From: Candidatus Hydrogenedentota bacterium
GTDB lineage: Bacteria; Hydrogenedentota; Hydrogenedentia; Hydrogenedentales; JAJRTN01
Direction: 5' to 3'
NCBI GenBank assembly: GCA_024278275.1
Contig: JAJRTN010000043.1
Location: 1 to 64,000 of the forward strand
DNA: 64,000 bases
Part shown: positions 37,186 through 46,776 of the stretch, one piece after another
How the letters are laid out: every line of letters starts with the position of its first letter
Position numbering within the stretch: position 1 is the first letter of the stretch
The notes under the pieces: generated by a model
Database searches by the model: none
The model's input: the letters and a program-made list of their open reading frames with translations, nothing else
Told to the model about the DNA's origin: nothing
Made by a program: the position numbers and the translations under genes

Positions 37186-38547
37186 TTACCCTCCCGCGAG
37201 AAAAGCCCGGATTTCGCTTTCCGTGGCGACGAGGGGAACCACGTTGATGCGAAAGGAGGCCTCCATCTCGTTGATGGTGGCCAGGTCGAGGGGGTCGGCC
37301 ATGGCGAGGTAGACCGTGGCGCCCTCGCGCCGAAGCGGTACGCAGCAACGCTTAAGGGCACTGCGCCGGGGCAGCAACTGGACCGTTTCCCGGTCGATGG
37401 CAGGCGAAGTGAAGTCGGCCCGGGCCAGATGAAGCTGGCGGCACAGGGCACGGGCGATATCATCCTCGGTGGCGTTACCGCGCTTCAGCACCAGTGTGCC
37501 GAAACGCGCCCCGGTACGGCGCTGCTCCTCCAGAACGGCGTCCCGCTGATGGGACGAAATAACGCCTGCTTCCACGAGCAGGGCGCCAAGCCGCAAAGGA
37601 GCCAGCATGTCTTCAACCCGCGGAAGCGTTCGCGTTTCGGTGTTGGACGCGGTGTCCACAAGCGGTGTGCTCGGCGGGCTAAGCCGGGGAGCCTGCCCCC
37701 GCGCCGCGTCCCGGAGTGCCCGGACCAGGGCGTCACAGGAGTCAAAACGGTCCTCGGGCCGCTTGGCCAAACCTCGCAGGAGCACCTGGTTCACGGTATG
37801 GGAAACACCGGGAACAGGCGGGGCGGGTTTGAATTGGATCTGGGTGACGATGGAACCCTGGTGGAAGGGCGGGTGTCCGGAAAGAAGCTCATAGATACTT
37901 GCGGCAAAACTGTATTGATCACTTCGGGCGTCCAGCTCCTCCCCCATGAGCTGCTCAGGGCTGACATAGACCAGCGTACCGAAACTCAATTCCCCGGTAA
38001 GACGGTTGGTCACTTCCCGCGCGGTGCGGGCAATGCCGAAGTCGGCCAACCGGGGTTCCCCCGTTGCATCGAGCAACATGTTCGCCGGCTTCACATCGCG
38101 GTGAAGCACCTCCTGGCCATGGGCATAATCCAGGGCGGCGCTGATGTCATGCAACCATGGCAACAGGTCATCGAGCGCGAGGGTGCCGCCCCGGTCGATC
38201 AGCACATCGGCGAGATTGGCCCCTTCCACGTACTCCATGGTAATGAAACGGGTGTCATCGGTTTCCCAAAAGGTGTATACCGCCAAAATATGGGGGTGGC
38301 GCAGCCGCCGGGTCAACAGCACCTCGCGTTTGAGATCCGCCACGGCCCGGCGATCCTGCTGCAAGGTTTCCTTCAGCACCTTGCAGGCCACGGGATCGTT
38401 GTCGAGCTGGGCATCACGCGCAAGCCAGACCGAGCCGATGCCGCCCTGTCCCACGCAACGTTCCAAACGAAAGCGCTCCGCCAAAACGTCACCCGGCGAC
38501 AAGATAAATGGTCTGTTGCCGGCTGGGTTACCCCCGTTTGGGGTCAT
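37186..38547 (-). CDS. Hanks-type Ser/Thr protein kinase with C-terminal MshEN domain
   Basis: The 453-residue protein has a full kinase domain at residues about 26-285: glycine loop GQGGIG (33-38), Lys56, HRDVKPAN from 149, DFG at 169-171 and SPEQL at 196-200. After a Pro-rich linker, residues about 319-445 match the MshEN (GspE-N) fold, including RLGALLVEAGVIS and QRRTGARFGTLVLKRG. In type II secretion and pilus ATPases this fold can bind cyclic di-GMP. No TM helix, so cytoplasmic. ATG 38547 has AAGGATG upstream. Confidence 0.87.
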   Translation of the reverse strand: MTPNGGNPAGNRPFILSPGDVLAERFRLERCVGQGGIGSVWLARDAQLDNDPVACKVLKETLQQDRRAVADLKREVLLTRRLRHPHILAVYTFWETDDTRFITMEYVEGANLADVLIDRGGTLALDDLLPWLHDISAALDYAHGQEVLHRDVKPANMLLDATGEPRLADFGIARTAREVTNRLTGELSFGTLVYVSPEQLMGEELDARSDQYSFAASIYELLSGHPPFHQGSIVTQIQFKPAPPVPGVSHTVNQVLLRGLAKRPEDRFDSCDALVRALRDAARGQAPRLSPPSTPLVDTASNTETRTLPRVEDMLAPLRLGALLVEAGVISSHQRDAVLEEQRRTGARFGTLVLKRGNATEDDIARALCRQLHLARADFTSPAIDRETVQLLPRRSALKRCCVPLRREGATVYLAMADPLDLATINEMEASFRINVVPLVATESEIRAFLAGG

Positions 38548-39170
38548 GGGCACATCCTTATCCGGTTTGCGAGCCGTGTGTTCCACCAAGAGTCTAACAA
38601 GGGACCGGTGCCGGGTCAATGGTGGACGCAGTGGACATAAAGTAAGCGTCCACGGCGTAATCTATCAAATGTTCATTCTCTTGAATGTGGCACAGCCGCC
38701 CCCGGCTGTGAGGCCGATAGGTCTCACACCACCGGAGGTCAGGGGGACACAATCATTTCGGCATGATTCAGCGACTCTACTCAGCGACCGCTTTCAATTG
38801 GAGTCCCTGCGGACTCCACAGCCGGGGGCGGCTGTGCCACAAAAACAAAGCTCCTCCTCTTCCCAAGCCGGGGGCGACTGTGCCACAAAATAAAGCTCCT
38901 CCTCTTCCCTGTATTCGTTCCTGTCGCCCCCATTATCCCAGGGCGGGCAAGGGATGTCGTAAACGGTTACGACAAAGACCAGAGTCCATCGCCACGGACC
39001 GTCCACTTAGTCTACTTAGTCCACTCCGTCCACCGACCTGGAATGGGTGGAACCGGCCGGGGAATGAGGTGACGTGCGGAGAGCACCCCCGTGAATGGAT
39101 AATGCAGGAAATCGTCTGGTTGGGTGCGAACCGACAGGGTGATGGAAAGAAAGTGACCGGAGGACATGTC
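38548..39170. other. Non-coding stretch rich in dispersed repeats
   Basis: These 623 bases separate the divergent kinase and FecR-like genes. They contain the GGCACAGCCGCC palindrome family (38683-38910) and a degenerate GTCCACTTAGTC tandem (39001-39035; a similar tract is at about 48577-48613). I see no credible gene. A frame open through the region is low-complexity repeat translation. Confidence 0.6.
38683..38910. repeat. Cluster of GGCACAGCCGCC(C/T)(C/T)GGCTGTG repeats
   Basis: One direct copy begins at 38683 (GAATGTGGCACAGCCGCC), one inverted copy at about 38816-38841, and a further inverted partial copy at about 38866-38887. A unit of about 44 bases (GCCGGGGGCG... AAAGCTCCTCCTC... TTCCC) is tandemly duplicated at 38821 and 38867. 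A matching direct copy lies at 51593-51631. This is a known kind of dispersed palindrome that yields VAQPPSAV shadow peptides. Confidence 0.7.
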
Positions 39171-41624
39171 ATGAAGACCAACGGAATGCCCCTATGGGCG
39201 TTGGCGGCCCTGGTAGTGGCCGGAGCGGCCCTCAGCGCCCACGGTGAATACACCATGCACGGCCGCGTCAGCTACGATGGCGGCGCCACGCTGGTTCGTG
39301 GCGCGGAGGAGGCGGACTGGAGCTTTGCCACGGTAAACACGCTTGTTTTGCCGGGTGATGTGATCTGGGCGGACAAAGGCGGTATGCTCGAACTGGAACT
39401 GCCCCGGGGCGTTTTTCTCCGCATGGCCGACGCAACCAAGGTCGAACTGGTTGGCCTGGAGCCCGGGGCGGTGTTACGCGGCTGGCAGGGTTCCTACTAC
39501 GTTCAGCGGCTCAGCCGCTCCGCGGGAGACTTTCGTTTCGTGACCCCCGCGTGCACGGTGGAAATCCAACCGGACAGCGCCGTGCGTATTGACGTGGTCG
39601 GCGATGGCGCCACCACGGTAACGGTGCGTTGGGGTCGTGCGCTCGTGCGCACCGATCAGTCCGACGTCACGATCCTGGAGACCGGCCGGCGCGCGTGGGT
39701 GTACCCTGGCTTCATGCCGTCTTTTCCGGCGGCTTTCGACCGGGCGGGGGACGACGCCTTCGACCGATGGAACCGTGAGCGGGCGGAACGGTTGGCCACC
39801 GGTGGCCGGGTCACGCCCACGCCGCGACCGGTAGATGATGACGTTATCGGTCTGGCTGACCTCGACAACTACGGCGATTGGGTGATTGTGGACAGCCAGC
39901 CGGTTTGGCGGCCCACGGTGGTGGTGGACTACGTGCCCTATCGCTACGGTCGCTGGAGCTACACGGTGGGCATTGGTAACGTGTGGGTGGGGCATTACCC
40001 CTTCGCCTATACGACCAGCCACTACGGCCGTTGGAATTACACCAGCCATTATGGCTGGGTATGGGCCTATGACCCCGTTTGGAGTCCTGCCTGGGCGGCC
40101 ACGATCCGCTGTGGGGATTACTTCGTGTGGAGTCCCATCGGCTACGGCTACGAACCGGTCTACACTTCGGGATGGTCGTACTTCAGCTACGGCGGACTGC
40201 GCTTCGGGCACTATGCGACCTCTTATGTGCTGGCCTCCGACCTGTATGGAGACTACGGATATGTCCATTACGCGGATCCCCGGATCTTCACCGAAGGATT
40301 CTTCGCGATAAACCAGCCCTCAATTTGGCGGATCCACCAGGGCCCGCATCCCGGCCGCTACGGCTACATCCCCTATCGTGGCAATGGACTCCGCTATGCC
40401 AGCTATACGCCAAACCGGACCTTACGTGGCCTGACCACCCTGCGCGGGGCGGATCGGGAAGCCCGTGACCATGCCCGGCAACTTGAGGGCCGATCGGGCC
40501 GAAGTGATTTCCGCCGTGTCGCGGTCAACAGCAGACGCGGACAGCGCACGGCATCGGGCACGCGTGACCGAAGCGCGCGTGTCCGCACCTTGCGCATCGC
40601 TCGGGAGACACCCAGCTATGAACGCGCCACGCGCACGAAGCCGGAGAACGCCCTTCGCGCCCGGGACACCGTGCGCCGTACCCGGGAGCGCCCGGCTGGT
40701 GACCGTGGCAACGGCGAAACCCGGGTGGCCCGACGTGTCGGCGGCGATGACGGCCGCATGACGATTCGCCCGGTGCGCGAGAGCAGCTCCAACACACGGG
40801 TATACCGGCCGGTGAGAACTCCCATCGCGGAAACACGGGTGCGCCGTGAAGTGCGCCGAACCACGTCGGATTCCGGACGCGGCACTGTCCATTCCACGGA
40901 ATCCACCAGCCGACGAACCCCGGCTTCCTCACGTACGACGGCTCGTACCATGGTACGCCGTGAAACCCGGACAGGCGAAGCCGGCGTCGCGTCGCGGGCG
41001 GACTCGCGGATCACGCGCCGTGAAACCTCCGGCGACGGAGAGCGCACTTCGGCACCGACACGGATCACGACCCGCCGTCCGGTGGTGAACACCACGGGCG
41101 CGAACAATGGATCAAGTCGCGCCGCCCACGGGCCAACGCGGGATAACACGCGAACCAACCTGTCGCGCACCATGACGCGCCGCGAGGTCTCGCGAACCGA
41201 GCCCCGTTCGTCCGGAACGGCGCGGACACCCTCGCAGACACCGGTGCGCCGAAGCATACCCACCACAACTTCGCGGACGCGAACGCCATCGACGCATACC
41301 CGCGAGGCAACGTCCCCCCGGCGCACCATCACGCGGCGCGAGGTAACGCCGCGGCCAAGCGTGCGCTCCACCCCCGCGACGTCCCCGCGCTCAAGCCGCC
41401 CGTCGCCTCCGCCATCGGTAACGCGAAGCCGGCCGGCCCCGTCGTTCCCCGCCCGGTCGGGCAGGTCCGGCGCATCACGGTCAAGCCGGCCGGCCGAACC
41501 GCCGTCGATCTCCCGCGGCACCTCGTTCAGCCGCCCCTCGGCGGCGCGGTCCGGCACCCACGGCGGGTCCAGGTCTTTTTCAACCTCCGGCCGCTCCGGC
41601 GGTTCACGTGGCGGACGGCGATAA
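39171..41624 (+). CDS. Exported FecR/DUF6600-like protein with long Arg-rich tail
   Basis: The 817-residue protein starts with a signal peptide (cut near residue 25, SAHG). Residues about 30-180 look like a FecR domain. Residues about 220-380 are Tyr/Trp/Gly-rich with repeating RYGRW, HYGRWNY, YGWVWAYDP and DYFVWSPIGYGY, the DUF6600 pattern. From about residue 400 to the end it is extremely Arg/Thr/Ser-rich, with recurring TRREV/TRRET, no hydrophobic core and a very basic charge; it is likely disordered. GGAGGA precedes ATG 39171. The acidic lipoprotein gene begins 34 bases later, and the two are probably one operon. The function is unknown. Confidence 0.8.
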   Translation: MKTNGMPLWALAALVVAGAALSAHGEYTMHGRVSYDGGATLVRGAEEADWSFATVNTLVLPGDVIWADKGGMLELELPRGVFLRMADATKVELVGLEPGAVLRGWQGSYYVQRLSRSAGDFRFVTPACTVEIQPDSAVRIDVVGDGATTVTVRWGRALVRTDQSDVTILETGRRAWVYPGFMPSFPAAFDRAGDDAFDRWNRERAERLATGGRVTPTPRPVDDDVIGLADLDNYGDWVIVDSQPVWRPTVVVDYVPYRYGRWSYTVGIGNVWVGHYPFAYTTSHYGRWNYTSHYGWVWAYDPVWSPAWAATIRCGDYFVWSPIGYGYEPVYTSGWSYFSYGGLRFGHYATSYVLASDLYGDYGYVHYADPRIFTEGFFAINQPSIWRIHQGPHPGRYGYIPYRGNGLRYASYTPNRTLRGLTTLRGADREARDHARQLEGRSGRSDFRRVAVNSRRGQRTASGTRDRSARVRTLRIARETPSYERATRTKPENALRARDTVRRTRERPAGDRGNGETRVARRVGGDDGRMTIRPVRESSSNTRVYRPVRTPIAETRVRREVRRTTSDSGRGTVHSTESTSRRTPASSRTTARTMVRRETRTGEAGVASRADSRITRRETSGDGERTSAPTRITTRRPVVNTTGANNGSSRAAHGPTRDNTRTNLSRTMTRREVSRTEPRSSGTARTPSQTPVRRSIPTTTSRTRTPSTHTREATSPRRTITRREVTPRPSVRSTPATSPRSSRPSPPPSVTRSRPAPSFPARSGRSGASRSSRPAEPPSISRGTSFSRPSAARSGTHGGSRSFSTSGRSGGSRGGRR

Positions 41625-41658
41625 TGACGGAACCCTTTTGAACCAGGAGGACAACGGA

Positions 41659-42546
41659 ATGAGCAAGCATCGGTCATGGAAGACAAAGGGGGCCGTCGTG
41701 GGCATCCTCATGGGCGTCACCGCCCTCCTCGCGGGCTGTCCGACCTCGGTGGAATACGACCTGGGCCTGGCGGACGGCTTCGCCGAGGACGGGGACTATT
41801 GGAACGGTTACTGGGCCAGTTGGGACACGCTGGACGGCAGTCCCATCCTCTATGATGTCAGCGACATCCCGTTTATTGATGATTACAGCTATGACGCGGG
41901 GTATTGGGACGGCGTGTGGTATGCCTACAACGACGGCTACTTTACGGCCTACGATTATGCCTTCGCCATCGGTTTCAGCGAGGGCTACGACATCGCCTTC
42001 AACGCAGGCTGGGAAACCTTTCTGGCCAACGACCGCCACGTCGAATGGCTCGACGGGGGGTTCAGCGACGGCTACCACGACGGCTTCTCCGAAGGCCGTA
42101 TCTTTGGCGCCTGGGACTATGACAGCGGATGGGACTTCAACTGGCTGGACGCACTGCTGGATTACTGGTCGGGCACCGATCTTGAACTGCCCGGCCTGGG
42201 CATCGGCACCGGTGAATTCGGCCCGGTCATTCTCTACGAATATGGAACGGACCCGTACGACGTGATTGCCAAGGACGCGCCGCGCCCCTCGCGGGCAAAG
42301 CACTTCAGCCAAACCGCGGCACGAGCGAAACGCGGCGCGAAGCAGCTTCCCGATTCGACGGGCGCCATCTACCGTCCCCTGATTGGCGAAGCGGCGGACG
42401 AACTGAACGTGCTTCCGGCGTTCAGCCCGAGAAGCGACCTGCCCCTGCAACTCACCAGCACCTGGCTGGAACGCATCGAGGATTACACGTACGCCATGGG
42501 GGCCTCGGTCAAGGCCAAGCGGTCCCGTGCCGATAAGAAGCAGTAG
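41659..42546 (+). CDS. Acidic Tyr/Asp/Gly-rich lipoprotein
   Basis: The 295-residue protein has a lipoprotein signal (hydrophobic residues 11-26, lipobox LLAGC, lipidated Cys27). The mature part up to about residue 180 is dominated by short acidic aromatic repeats such as GYWDGVWYAYNDGY, GFSEGYD, GFSDGYHDGFSEG. This resembles calcium- or partner-binding low-complexity regions. A basic C-terminal tail follows. AGGAGG precedes the ATG. Its charge is opposite to the Arg-rich protein just upstream, suggesting an interaction; this is inference. No known family is recognised. Confidence 0.78.
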   Translation: MSKHRSWKTKGAVVGILMGVTALLAGCPTSVEYDLGLADGFAEDGDYWNGYWASWDTLDGSPILYDVSDIPFIDDYSYDAGYWDGVWYAYNDGYFTAYDYAFAIGFSEGYDIAFNAGWETFLANDRHVEWLDGGFSDGYHDGFSEGRIFGAWDYDSGWDFNWLDALLDYWSGTDLELPGLGIGTGEFGPVILYEYGTDPYDVIAKDAPRPSRAKHFSQTAARAKRGAKQLPDSTGAIYRPLIGEAADELNVLPAFSPRSDLPLQLTSTWLERIEDYTYAMGASVKAKRSRADKKQ

Positions 42547-42644
42547 TTGGAATCCATGCAGCATCCTCGGCGCCCCCGCCGGTCACCGTTGGCCGACGGG
42601 GGTTGTCCTTTCCATGCGGGGCGGCCACGGCGAAAGAAAAACTT

Positions 42645-43460
42645 TCAGCCGCCCCATTCCATGGAAAGGGCTCCATAGCCCACGACGCGCTGATAGTCAC
42701 CGGAAGCGCGGGCGCTGGTGCGGTAATCGAGGAGCCGCCAGTCCGTGGCGCCCCGCTCAAGGGCACAGGCCATGGCACATACAACGGCGGTGGCACCGCA
42801 CATGGAAGACAGCCCCTGTTCGCACTCCCGGATCACCTCACGGCAATCCCGGCGCAGCACGCACGCCAGCGTGGCCTGGTCCATGGCGTTGGCCCGTTCT
42901 TCCGGCAGGTAATGGGAAAGGTCCGTCGAGGCAATGACCAAGTCCCCCGGATCCAGCATCGATGCGAGGTACTTGCCCAGTTGCACGTGTTCTTCACCGG
43001 GGTCCGACCCGAACAGAATCGGCACGATGGGTATCTCTCCCAGCACCACCTGCACAAAGGGCAGCAGCACTTCCAGGCAATGTTCGTCCCGGTGCGCGGA
43101 AGCAATGTCGGCCCGTCCATCCTCCCCCAGTTTCCGCAGGAACGCCTGGTCCACCGGCAGGCCGCCCAGGGGCGTTTCGAAGCAATCTTCCGTCGGCAGG
43201 GCCGTCCCCTCGAAGGGAAGGCGATGGGAGCGTCCCAACAGCAACACGCGCCCCGGTTGCTTTCCCCGGACCCGGGCAAAAGCGTGCCCGGCGGTGGCGC
43301 CCGAGTAGAGATAGCCGGCATGGGGCGCGATGATCGCGGCAACCCGGTCGGGGTCCGGTTCGAGGTCCGCTTCTTCCAGGTATCTCATAACGGATTCCCG
43401 GAGCGCTTGCGGGCCGGCCTCATAGAACATGCCCGCGACCACAGGATGGCGTATCAACAT
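42645..43460 (-). CDS. amrB: AmmeMemoRadiSam system protein B (Memo family)
   Basis: The 271-residue protein matches the Memo family of metal-dependent dioxygenase-like proteins: HPVVAGMFYE at the start, IIAPHAGYLYSG, GRSHRLPFEGTALP, DEHCLEVLLPF, ASTDLSHYLP and the closing MCGATAVVCAM. ATG 43460 has GGGAGGGG six bases upstream and gives the standard N-terminus; a longer frame is unlikely. It belongs with the radical SAM enzyme at 30213-31298, 11 kb away, instead of next to it. Confidence 0.93.
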   Translation of the reverse strand: MLIRHPVVAGMFYEAGPQALRESVMRYLEEADLEPDPDRVAAIIAPHAGYLYSGATAGHAFARVRGKQPGRVLLLGRSHRLPFEGTALPTEDCFETPLGGLPVDQAFLRKLGEDGRADIASAHRDEHCLEVLLPFVQVVLGEIPIVPILFGSDPGEEHVQLGKYLASMLDPGDLVIASTDLSHYLPEERANAMDQATLACVLRRDCREVIRECEQGLSSMCGATAVVCAMACALERGATDWRLLDYRTSARASGDYQRVVGYGALSMEWGG

Positions 43461-43770
43461 TTTAATCCCCTCCCGTGCCTGACGATCATACCGCCTTCCC
43501 CCCAGCGTACCACCACGCTCCGCGCCCGTCAAAGGGAAAAGGTATGCGTTTACGGGTTTGTCTCCAGGAAGCAGAACACAGGCCTGTATGGTCGCCCGCA
43601 CCCTTTTCGGTCATTCCGAACGTACACCCGGTTTACATCCCCATCGGTAACGTGGCCGGGAACACCCATTGCCTCCGAAAGGGTAGATTTTGGTCGTGCA
43701 GCGCAGACATTCGGAGGAAATCCTATGGTTTTGGAGGATATGGGGAGCGGGTCGGCCCCGCTCGTGTCTG
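43461..43770. other. Non-coding gap of 310 bases
   Basis: This lies between the Memo start and the converging 3' end of the PIG-L deacetylase gene's operon. I see no repeat or convincing promoter. A 23-codon frame at 43725 with a good ribosome site overlaps the deacetylase end and is not called. Confidence 0.5.
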
Positions 43771-44505
43771 TTACAGTAAATGGCGAAACAGCATGAACCC
43801 CTCTGCCGCGGCGACGGAGACTTCGCTGCCGCGCAGGCGCGCCATGTGCTCCACGTTTTCGATGCTGGAGTGGTGGACCGCGTCGCGCATCTGGGATCGG
43901 TGCATGAAAAGGGCGGCCAGTTTCCGCTCCAGGTAGTCCGAAATATCGACGTAGAAATTCGGGTGGAATTTCTCCCGCTCCAAACTCCAGAAGAGGGAGG
44001 TGTTGTTGTATCCCAGCACCAGGGGCTGCACGGGCTTGATGTCGGGCACCCCCGGCCGCGCTGCCGTGAAGGCCGCCCGGAAAACCGCCTCGTGGTCCTG
44101 GTTGTAGGACGACACGGGGATGGCGAGCATGGTCGGCCGCAGGCGGTTCAGGGAGAGGCGGGCGGTTTCCTCGAATTGGGCGATGAGATCGCGCCGGGGC
44201 AGGGCGTCCAGGCGGAGGTGGCTTTCCGCGTCGCGGTAGAGGATTTCGTGGTCGTCCACCTTCAGGTATTCCATGGCCGCCAGGAACTCTTTTTCCCGCG
44301 TGCTCCCTTCGACCTGGTGGCCGGTGCCGTCGAAATGCTTCAGCGTGCCAACGGACACGCAGATCACGTAGACCTCGCCCCCGAGATCCTTGATACGCGC
44401 CATGGTGCCCGCGCAGCCGAAGCTCTCATCGTCGGCATGGGGAGAGATAACCAGCAAACGCTGTTTCGACAGGTATTCATCGGCGGGGGTCGAGATGCTT
44501 TTCAC
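43771..44505 (-). CDS. PIG-L/LmbE family deacetylase
   Basis: The 244-residue zinc enzyme removes N-acetyl groups from amino-sugar conjugates. The motif PHADDESFGCAG (residues 22-33) supplies the Zn-binding His-x-Asp-Asp, and SSYNQDHEAVFRAA supplies the distal His. It overlaps the broken GT4 gene upstream by 29 bases and is the last gene of the leftward glycoconjugate operon. Confidence 0.92.
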   Translation of the reverse strand: MKSISTPADEYLSKQRLLVISPHADDESFGCAGTMARIKDLGGEVYVICVSVGTLKHFDGTGHQVEGSTREKEFLAAMEYLKVDDHEILYRDAESHLRLDALPRRDLIAQFEETARLSLNRLRPTMLAIPVSSYNQDHEAVFRAAFTAARPGVPDIKPVQPLVLGYNNTSLFWSLEREKFHPNFYVDISDYLERKLAALFMHRSQMRDAVHHSSIENVEHMARLRGSEVSVAAAEGFMLFRHLL

Positions 44506-45649
44506 GAATCAACTCCTCGTACAGGTTCTCGATACGGCGAACCATTTCTTCCAGGCTGAAATAGGGCACCACCTTGGCGTGGGCCGTGGCGCCCATGAAG
44601 CGCAAACGTTCCGGCGCGCGCAGCAATTCCACCACCCCGCCGGCCAGGGCGTCGGCGTCCCGCGGGGGGACGAGCAGGCCCGTCTCCCCGTCGTCCACCA
44701 CGTCCGGGATGCCGCCCACCCGGCTCGCCACGACGGGGGTCTCCGCCGCGCCCGCCTCCAGCAGTACGCGGCCCATGCCTTCATTGACCGACGGTACCAC
44801 CAGCACGTCCAATGCGGCCATGAGTGCGGGCACGTCATGGCGTTGGCCCAGAAAGCGAAAACGGTCGCCCAGGGGCGCGGCCTGTTTCCGCAGCCGGTCT
44901 CCCTCGCCGCCCCGTCCCGCCAGCACGAAACGGGCATTCGGCATCTCCCGCGCGATGCGTTCGGCGGCCTCGACAAAATACGCAAAGCCCTTCACCGGTT
45001 CAAGCCGCCCCACCCCGCCCACCAGGGGCGTGTCCCCCACGATGCCCAGTGCCCGCCGCGTTTCCTCGCGCCCGGCGATGGCCTTGGCATAGGGCGACGT
45101 GTCGATGCCGCTGAAGATCACCCGGTACTGGTCCCGCCGGCCGATGTCCTCGGCCAGGTGCTCCTCAACGCCCCCCGGCGTCAGTTCAATGATCCGGTCG
45201 GTGCGCCGCGCGGCGTGGCGTTCCATCCACACATAGGCTCGCGTCATTACCTTGCTGAAGTACCCGTGAAAGATGTTGCCGTGGGGCGTGTGTACCACGA
45301 TGGGAACCCCCGCCCGCTCCGCCGCGAGCCGACCCAGGAAACCGGCCTTCGAGGTGTGGGTATGGACAATGTCGTAGCGCCCTTCCCGGAAACGCCGGAC
45401 CAGCCGCCGAAAGGTGATGAAGTCCCGCAGCGGCGCGGGATTGCGCAGCAACAGGGGCTCGTGGAGGATGGGGATCCCCGCCGCCGTGACCGTGTCTTCC
45501 AAACTGCCTTCGTCTTTTCGGGGGCAACCCGCGATAAGGTCCACCTCAAAGCGCCTGTGATTTGCCAGGCGCACCGTGTGAAAGGTGTTTTACTGCGCGC
45601 CGCCCCGACACAGGCGGGTGATGACATGGGCCACATGATAGCGCTTCAC
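44477..45649 (-). pseudogene. GT4 glycosyltransferase with in-frame TAA at codon 20
   Basis: The full frame runs from GTG 45649 (overlapping the TGA of the upstream GT4 gene as GTGA, with GGGGTGA upstream) to 44477, 390 codons. TAA at 45590-45592 interrupts it after VAHVITRLCRGGAQ, the typical GT4 beginning; NTFHTVRLAN continues in frame. The remainder is a complete GT4/GT-B enzyme: HTHTSKAGFLGRLAA, FSGIDTSPYAK, GGVGRLEPVKG, and the donor-site segment PSVNEGMGRVLLEAGA. A shorter product from GTG 45574 would lack the first beta-strand of the acceptor domain. A single base change (for example GAA to TAA) explains it. Confidence 0.8.
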
Positions 45650-46776
45650 GGAATCACCCCCACTGCTTCCAGCAGCTTCTCCGTGAAAACACGCCAGTTC
45701 AGTTCCTCTTCCACCCGCTTTTGCCCCGCCGCGCCCATGCGCCGCACTTTCTCCGGATGGGTCAGCAGGTCAACCACTGCCCGCGCCACCGCCTCCGGCC
45801 GGTCCCCCGGCACCAACAAGCCCGTCTCGCCGTGAATCACCGCGTCGCTCACGCCGCCCGAACGTCCGGCGACGACGGCCTTGCCGTGGGCGTGGGCCTC
45901 GGCGAAGACCAGCCCGAAGCCCTCCACCTGCCCGTCCGCGCCCGAACCCGTGGGCAGGGCAAAAAGGGCGCAGTCCTCGTAGAGCGCCGCCACCGCCTCA
46001 TCCTCCAGGTGGCCCGTGAAATGCACCCACCCGTCAATGCCCAGGCCCCGCGCCTTTTCCCGGCAGGCCTCCAGGCACGGTCCGCGGCCCACCAGCACGA
46101 GGTGCGTATTGGGGCAGGACTCGAGAATCTCCGGCATGGCCCGAACCAGGTGAATCTGCCCCTTGCGCGGGATGAAGCGGCCCACGGCGAGGATATAGCG
46201 GTCCTTGTCCAAGCCCAGCCGTCGCCGCACCAAGGCCACGGCCTTCTCATCCAGGGGCTTTGGCGCGGGCGCGCCGGGGAAGATGGTGGTGATCAGGGGG
46301 GCGGGGATGCCGAAGTCCTCCAGCGCCCGCGCCGTGTAGCGGCTGATGGCGATGTTCGCCGCAGCGTTGAAGTAGACGCTGCGCAGGACGGCCCGCGCGA
46401 CGCCGTGACGCCGGAACTTGAGGAACTCGTAGGCATAGGCGAAGGTGACATAGCGCTTGCCGCGCAGGGCCTTCGCCAACCGGCCGATCACGCCGCCATA
46501 GGATACGTTGATCCCCAGGATCAGATCCGACTCGCGGACCAACGGCCAGGATTTCCGCAACAGGGGCAGCAACCGCGCCCAGCCCAAGCCGTAGCCCTGG
46601 AACCGCGCCACGCGCACCGGTTCCCCCGCGTCGAAGGCCTCCATGTCCGGGAAGAACGGCGCCGCCACGGTGACCTCGTGGCCCAGCGCGGCGAGTTCAC
46701 GCGACACGTTCAGCGCGACCGTGCTGATCCCCCCCTCGATGGGCGGGTAGTCCACGGTGGGAATAAGGATCCTCAT
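45646..46776 (-). CDS. GT4 glycosyltransferase
   Basis: The 376-residue GT-B retaining glycosyltransferase begins ILIPTVDYPPIEGGIST and has AVGRFIPRKGQIHLVRA and, in the donor-binding half, PTGSGADGQVEGFGLVFAEA with the E-x7-E pattern. It overlaps the carbamoyltransferase gene upstream by 4 bases and the next GT4 gene downstream by 4 bases, so all are translationally coupled. The acceptor is unknown. Confidence 0.93.
   Translation of the reverse strand: MRILIPTVDYPPIEGGISTVALNVSRELAALGHEVTVAAPFFPDMEAFDAGEPVRVARFQGYGLGWARLLPLLRKSWPLVRESDLILGINVSYGGVIGRLAKALRGKRYVTFAYAYEFLKFRRHGVARAVLRSVYFNAAANIAISRYTARALEDFGIPAPLITTIFPGAPAPKPLDEKAVALVRRRLGLDKDRYILAVGRFIPRKGQIHLVRAMPEILESCPNTHLVLVGRGPCLEACREKARGLGIDGWVHFTGHLEDEAVAALYEDCALFALPTGSGADGQVEGFGLVFAEAHAHGKAVVAGRSGGVSDAVIHGETGLLVPGDRPEAVARAVVDLLTHPEKVRRMGAAGQKRVEEELNWRVFTEKLLEAVGVIP

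Noticed and set aside
38763-39170. N-terminal extension of the FecR-like protein
   Set aside because: This part translates dispersed repeats; the ATG at 39171 has a strong ribosome site and begins a signal peptide.
43725-43796. 23-codon frame with an excellent ribosome site (GGAGGAAATCCTATG)
   Set aside because: It overlaps the end of the PIG-L deacetylase gene on the other strand, has no recognisable sequence character and is very short. Probably chance.
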